In this document: piece after piece, positions 62,851-64,000 of the stretch | Position numbering within the stretch: position 1 is the stretch's first letter | Layout: each line of letters begins with the position of its first letter | NCBI RefSeq assembly: GCF_025989125.1 | Contig: NZ_JAPDNR010000001.1 | Location: 2,896,301 to 2,960,300, forward strand | Length of the DNA stretch: 64,000 nucleotides | Reading direction: 5' to 3' | DNA from: Chitinophaga nivalis | Lineage (GTDB): Bacteria; Bacteroidota; Bacteroidia; Chitinophagales; Chitinophagaceae | Program-made: the position numbers and the translations under genes | The notes under the pieces: model-generated | What the model was told of the DNA's origin: nothing | Database searches by the model: none | The model's input: only the letters and a program-made list of their open reading frames with translations

Positions 62851-64000
62851 ATGTTTTCTTCTGTTTTTAAACATATCACAGACTTTTACGAAAGCGCCAT
62901 ATTTATTTATTGCGTCGGACTTTTTCTGTTTTACATTCTGCTGGCCGTGTTATCATTGATCGCCATCCGCCGCAGCATGTGGAAAAACAAAGTACGGGCG
63001 CAACAGATGCTGGTGGCCTCGCCGCTTACACCCGGCATTTCCGTGATAGCGCCGGCCTACAATGAAGGCGTTACCATTATTCCGAATGTACGTTCCCTGC
63101 TCGCCCTCAACTATCCCCGCTTTGAAGTGGTGATTGTCAATGATGGCAGTAAAGATGATACCCTGGAGCAACTGATCCATGAATTTGAACTGACAGAAGT
63201 GGATTTCTTCTACCGGCAGCAGGTGCCTTCGCAGGAAGTGAAACGCTTCTTCAAATCCACCAACCCGGCTTATTCGCGGTTGCTGGTACTGGATAAGGTA
63301 AACGGAAAAAGTAAAGCAGATGCGGTGAATGCCGGTATCAATGCTGCTTCTTTTGATTTCTTCCTGAATACAGATGTGGATTGTATCCTGAACCGCGATA
63401 CGTTGTTACGCCTGGTGAAACCCTTTATGGATGATCCGGTGCGGGTAATTGCTACTGGTGCGCCTTTACGTGCTGCCAACTCCTGCGAGGTGGAAGCGGG
63501 TGTGATTACCAAAGTACGCGTACCTAAATCACTGTTGCCCCGCTTCCAGGAAATGGAATACATCCGTTCCTATCTGCTGGGGAAAATGGGCTGGACTTTT
63601 ATGAACGCAGTACCCAACGTATCCGGTGGGCTGGGATTATTTGACAAAGATATTGTGATCCGCTCCGGTGGCTATGACCCGGCTTCTTTCGGAGAAGATA
63701 TGGATATGGTGGTGCGCATGTGTATGTATATGTGCGAACAAAAGTTACCCTATCGTATCCACTATATTCCTGAAACCCTTTGCTGGACAGAAGTACCGGC
63801 TACCCTGAAAGTATTTTCCCGGCAGCGTATCCGGTGGGCGAGGGGCTTGTTCCAGATATTCTTTAAACATAGGAAAGCATTATTCAACCCTACCTACAGG
63901 AAACTGGGGCTGATCATGTTTCCCTACAACTTCTTCTTTGAGTTGCTGGCGCCACTGATAGAGTTTGCAGGTATCCTGTATTATATCTATATCGTGGTGA
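62851..64000 (+). CDS. GT2-family glycosyltransferase, cut by window end
   Basis: The first 383 codons of a processive-type GT2 enzyme. One helix near 14-38 is followed by a GT-A domain: ISVIAPAYNEG, VVIVNDGSKDDT, the DxD motif LNTDVDC, GGLGLFDKD, SFGEDMDM and QRIRWARG (QxxRW). A hydrophobic helix begins near the end (PYNFFFELLAPLIEFAG). The rest lies outside the window. This family makes polysaccharides such as poly-N-acetylglucosamine or cellulose; which one is unknown. The HEAT and receiver genes upstream form an operon with it. Confidence 0.88.
   Translation, partial: MFSSVFKHITDFYESAIFIYCVGLFLFYILLAVLSLIAIRRSMWKNKVRAQQMLVASPLTPGISVIAPAYNEGVTIIPNVRSLLALNYPRFEVVIVNDGSKDDTLEQLIHEFELTEVDFFYRQQVPSQEVKRFFKSTNPAYSRLLVLDKVNGKSKADAVNAGINAASFDFFLNTDVDCILNRDTLLRLVKPFMDDPVRVIATGAPLRAANSCEVEAGVITKVRVPKSLLPRFQEMEYIRSYLLGKMGWTFMNAVPNVSGGLGLFDKDIVIRSGGYDPASFGEDMDMVVRMCMYMCEQKLPYRIHYIPETLCWTEVPATLKVFSRQRIRWARGLFQIFFKHRKALFNPTYRKLGLIMFPYNFFFELLAPLIEFAGILYYIYIVV

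Noticed and set aside
1..64000. CRISPR arrays, insertion sequences, prophage genes, rRNA
   Set aside because: No regularly spaced repeats with unique spacers, no transposase or integrase translation and no conserved rRNA sequence were seen.

Overview
The window looks like a chromosomal segment of a Bacteroidota bacterium of the Chitinophaga type. The reasons are two secreted enzymes with C-terminal type IX secretion (T9SS) tails, a CarboxypepD_reg/TonB-type receptor, promoters of the form TAnnTTTG with little Shine-Dalgarno signal, lipoproteins, and glycan-active enzymes (GH8, GH30). No rRNA, tRNA, insertion sequence, phage or CRISPR array was seen.

Layout. 0.3-1.6 kb: a SufR-like Fe-S regulator with a palindrome at its start codon, convergent with a protein that looks like an ABC ATPase that lost its nucleotide-binding residues. 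1.8-2.6 kb: an SDR oxidoreductase. 2.6-7.4 kb (minus): a tight five-gene operon of class III aminotransferase, zinc dehydrogenase, HAD phosphatase, MFS transporter and DUF1349 protein. Its enzyme set matches the three-step start of azasugar (iminosugar) biosynthesis and is the most interesting system here. 8-10.9 kb: a metallo-beta-lactamase-fold protein and two tandemly duplicated secreted proteins. 10.9-23.2 kb (minus): an outer-membrane barrel protein, a CzcCBA-type metal efflux system, an MgtA magnesium pump, a small membrane protein, MgtC and a possible leader ORF, then an OmpR/histidine-kinase pair. 23.3-26.5 kb: DinB-like protein, DeoR regulator, divergent NUDIX hydrolase with a 10-bp phased operator, and a DUF389 membrane protein.

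27-33.5 kb: T9SS-exported GH8 glycanase, Kelch lipoprotein and T9SS-exported serine protease. 33.7-39.8 kb: an unknown protein, esterases and a run of small stress/antibiotic-type enzymes (DinB, GNAT, DHFR-like, DoxX, SRPBCC). 40-44 kb: two amidohydrolase-family proteins, of which only one domain keeps its metal ligands. 44.7-51.6 kb: GH30 lipoprotein, a clear cobalamin riboswitch with no B12 gene directly behind it, a thioesterase, structured non-coding stretches, a PepSY membrane protein and a TonB-dependent-type receptor.

51.7-57.5 kb (minus): a second metal RND efflux operon that carries a DUF190 PII-like gene between adaptor and pump. 58-60.8 kb: a GT39 glycosyltransferase and a 2-oxoglutarate oxygenase separated by two strong terminators. 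61.3-64 kb: a stand-alone response regulator, a membrane HEAT-repeat protein and a processive-type GT2 glycosyltransferase cut by the window end, probably an exopolysaccharide module.

All functions are assigned by reading motifs in the translations; no database search was possible.
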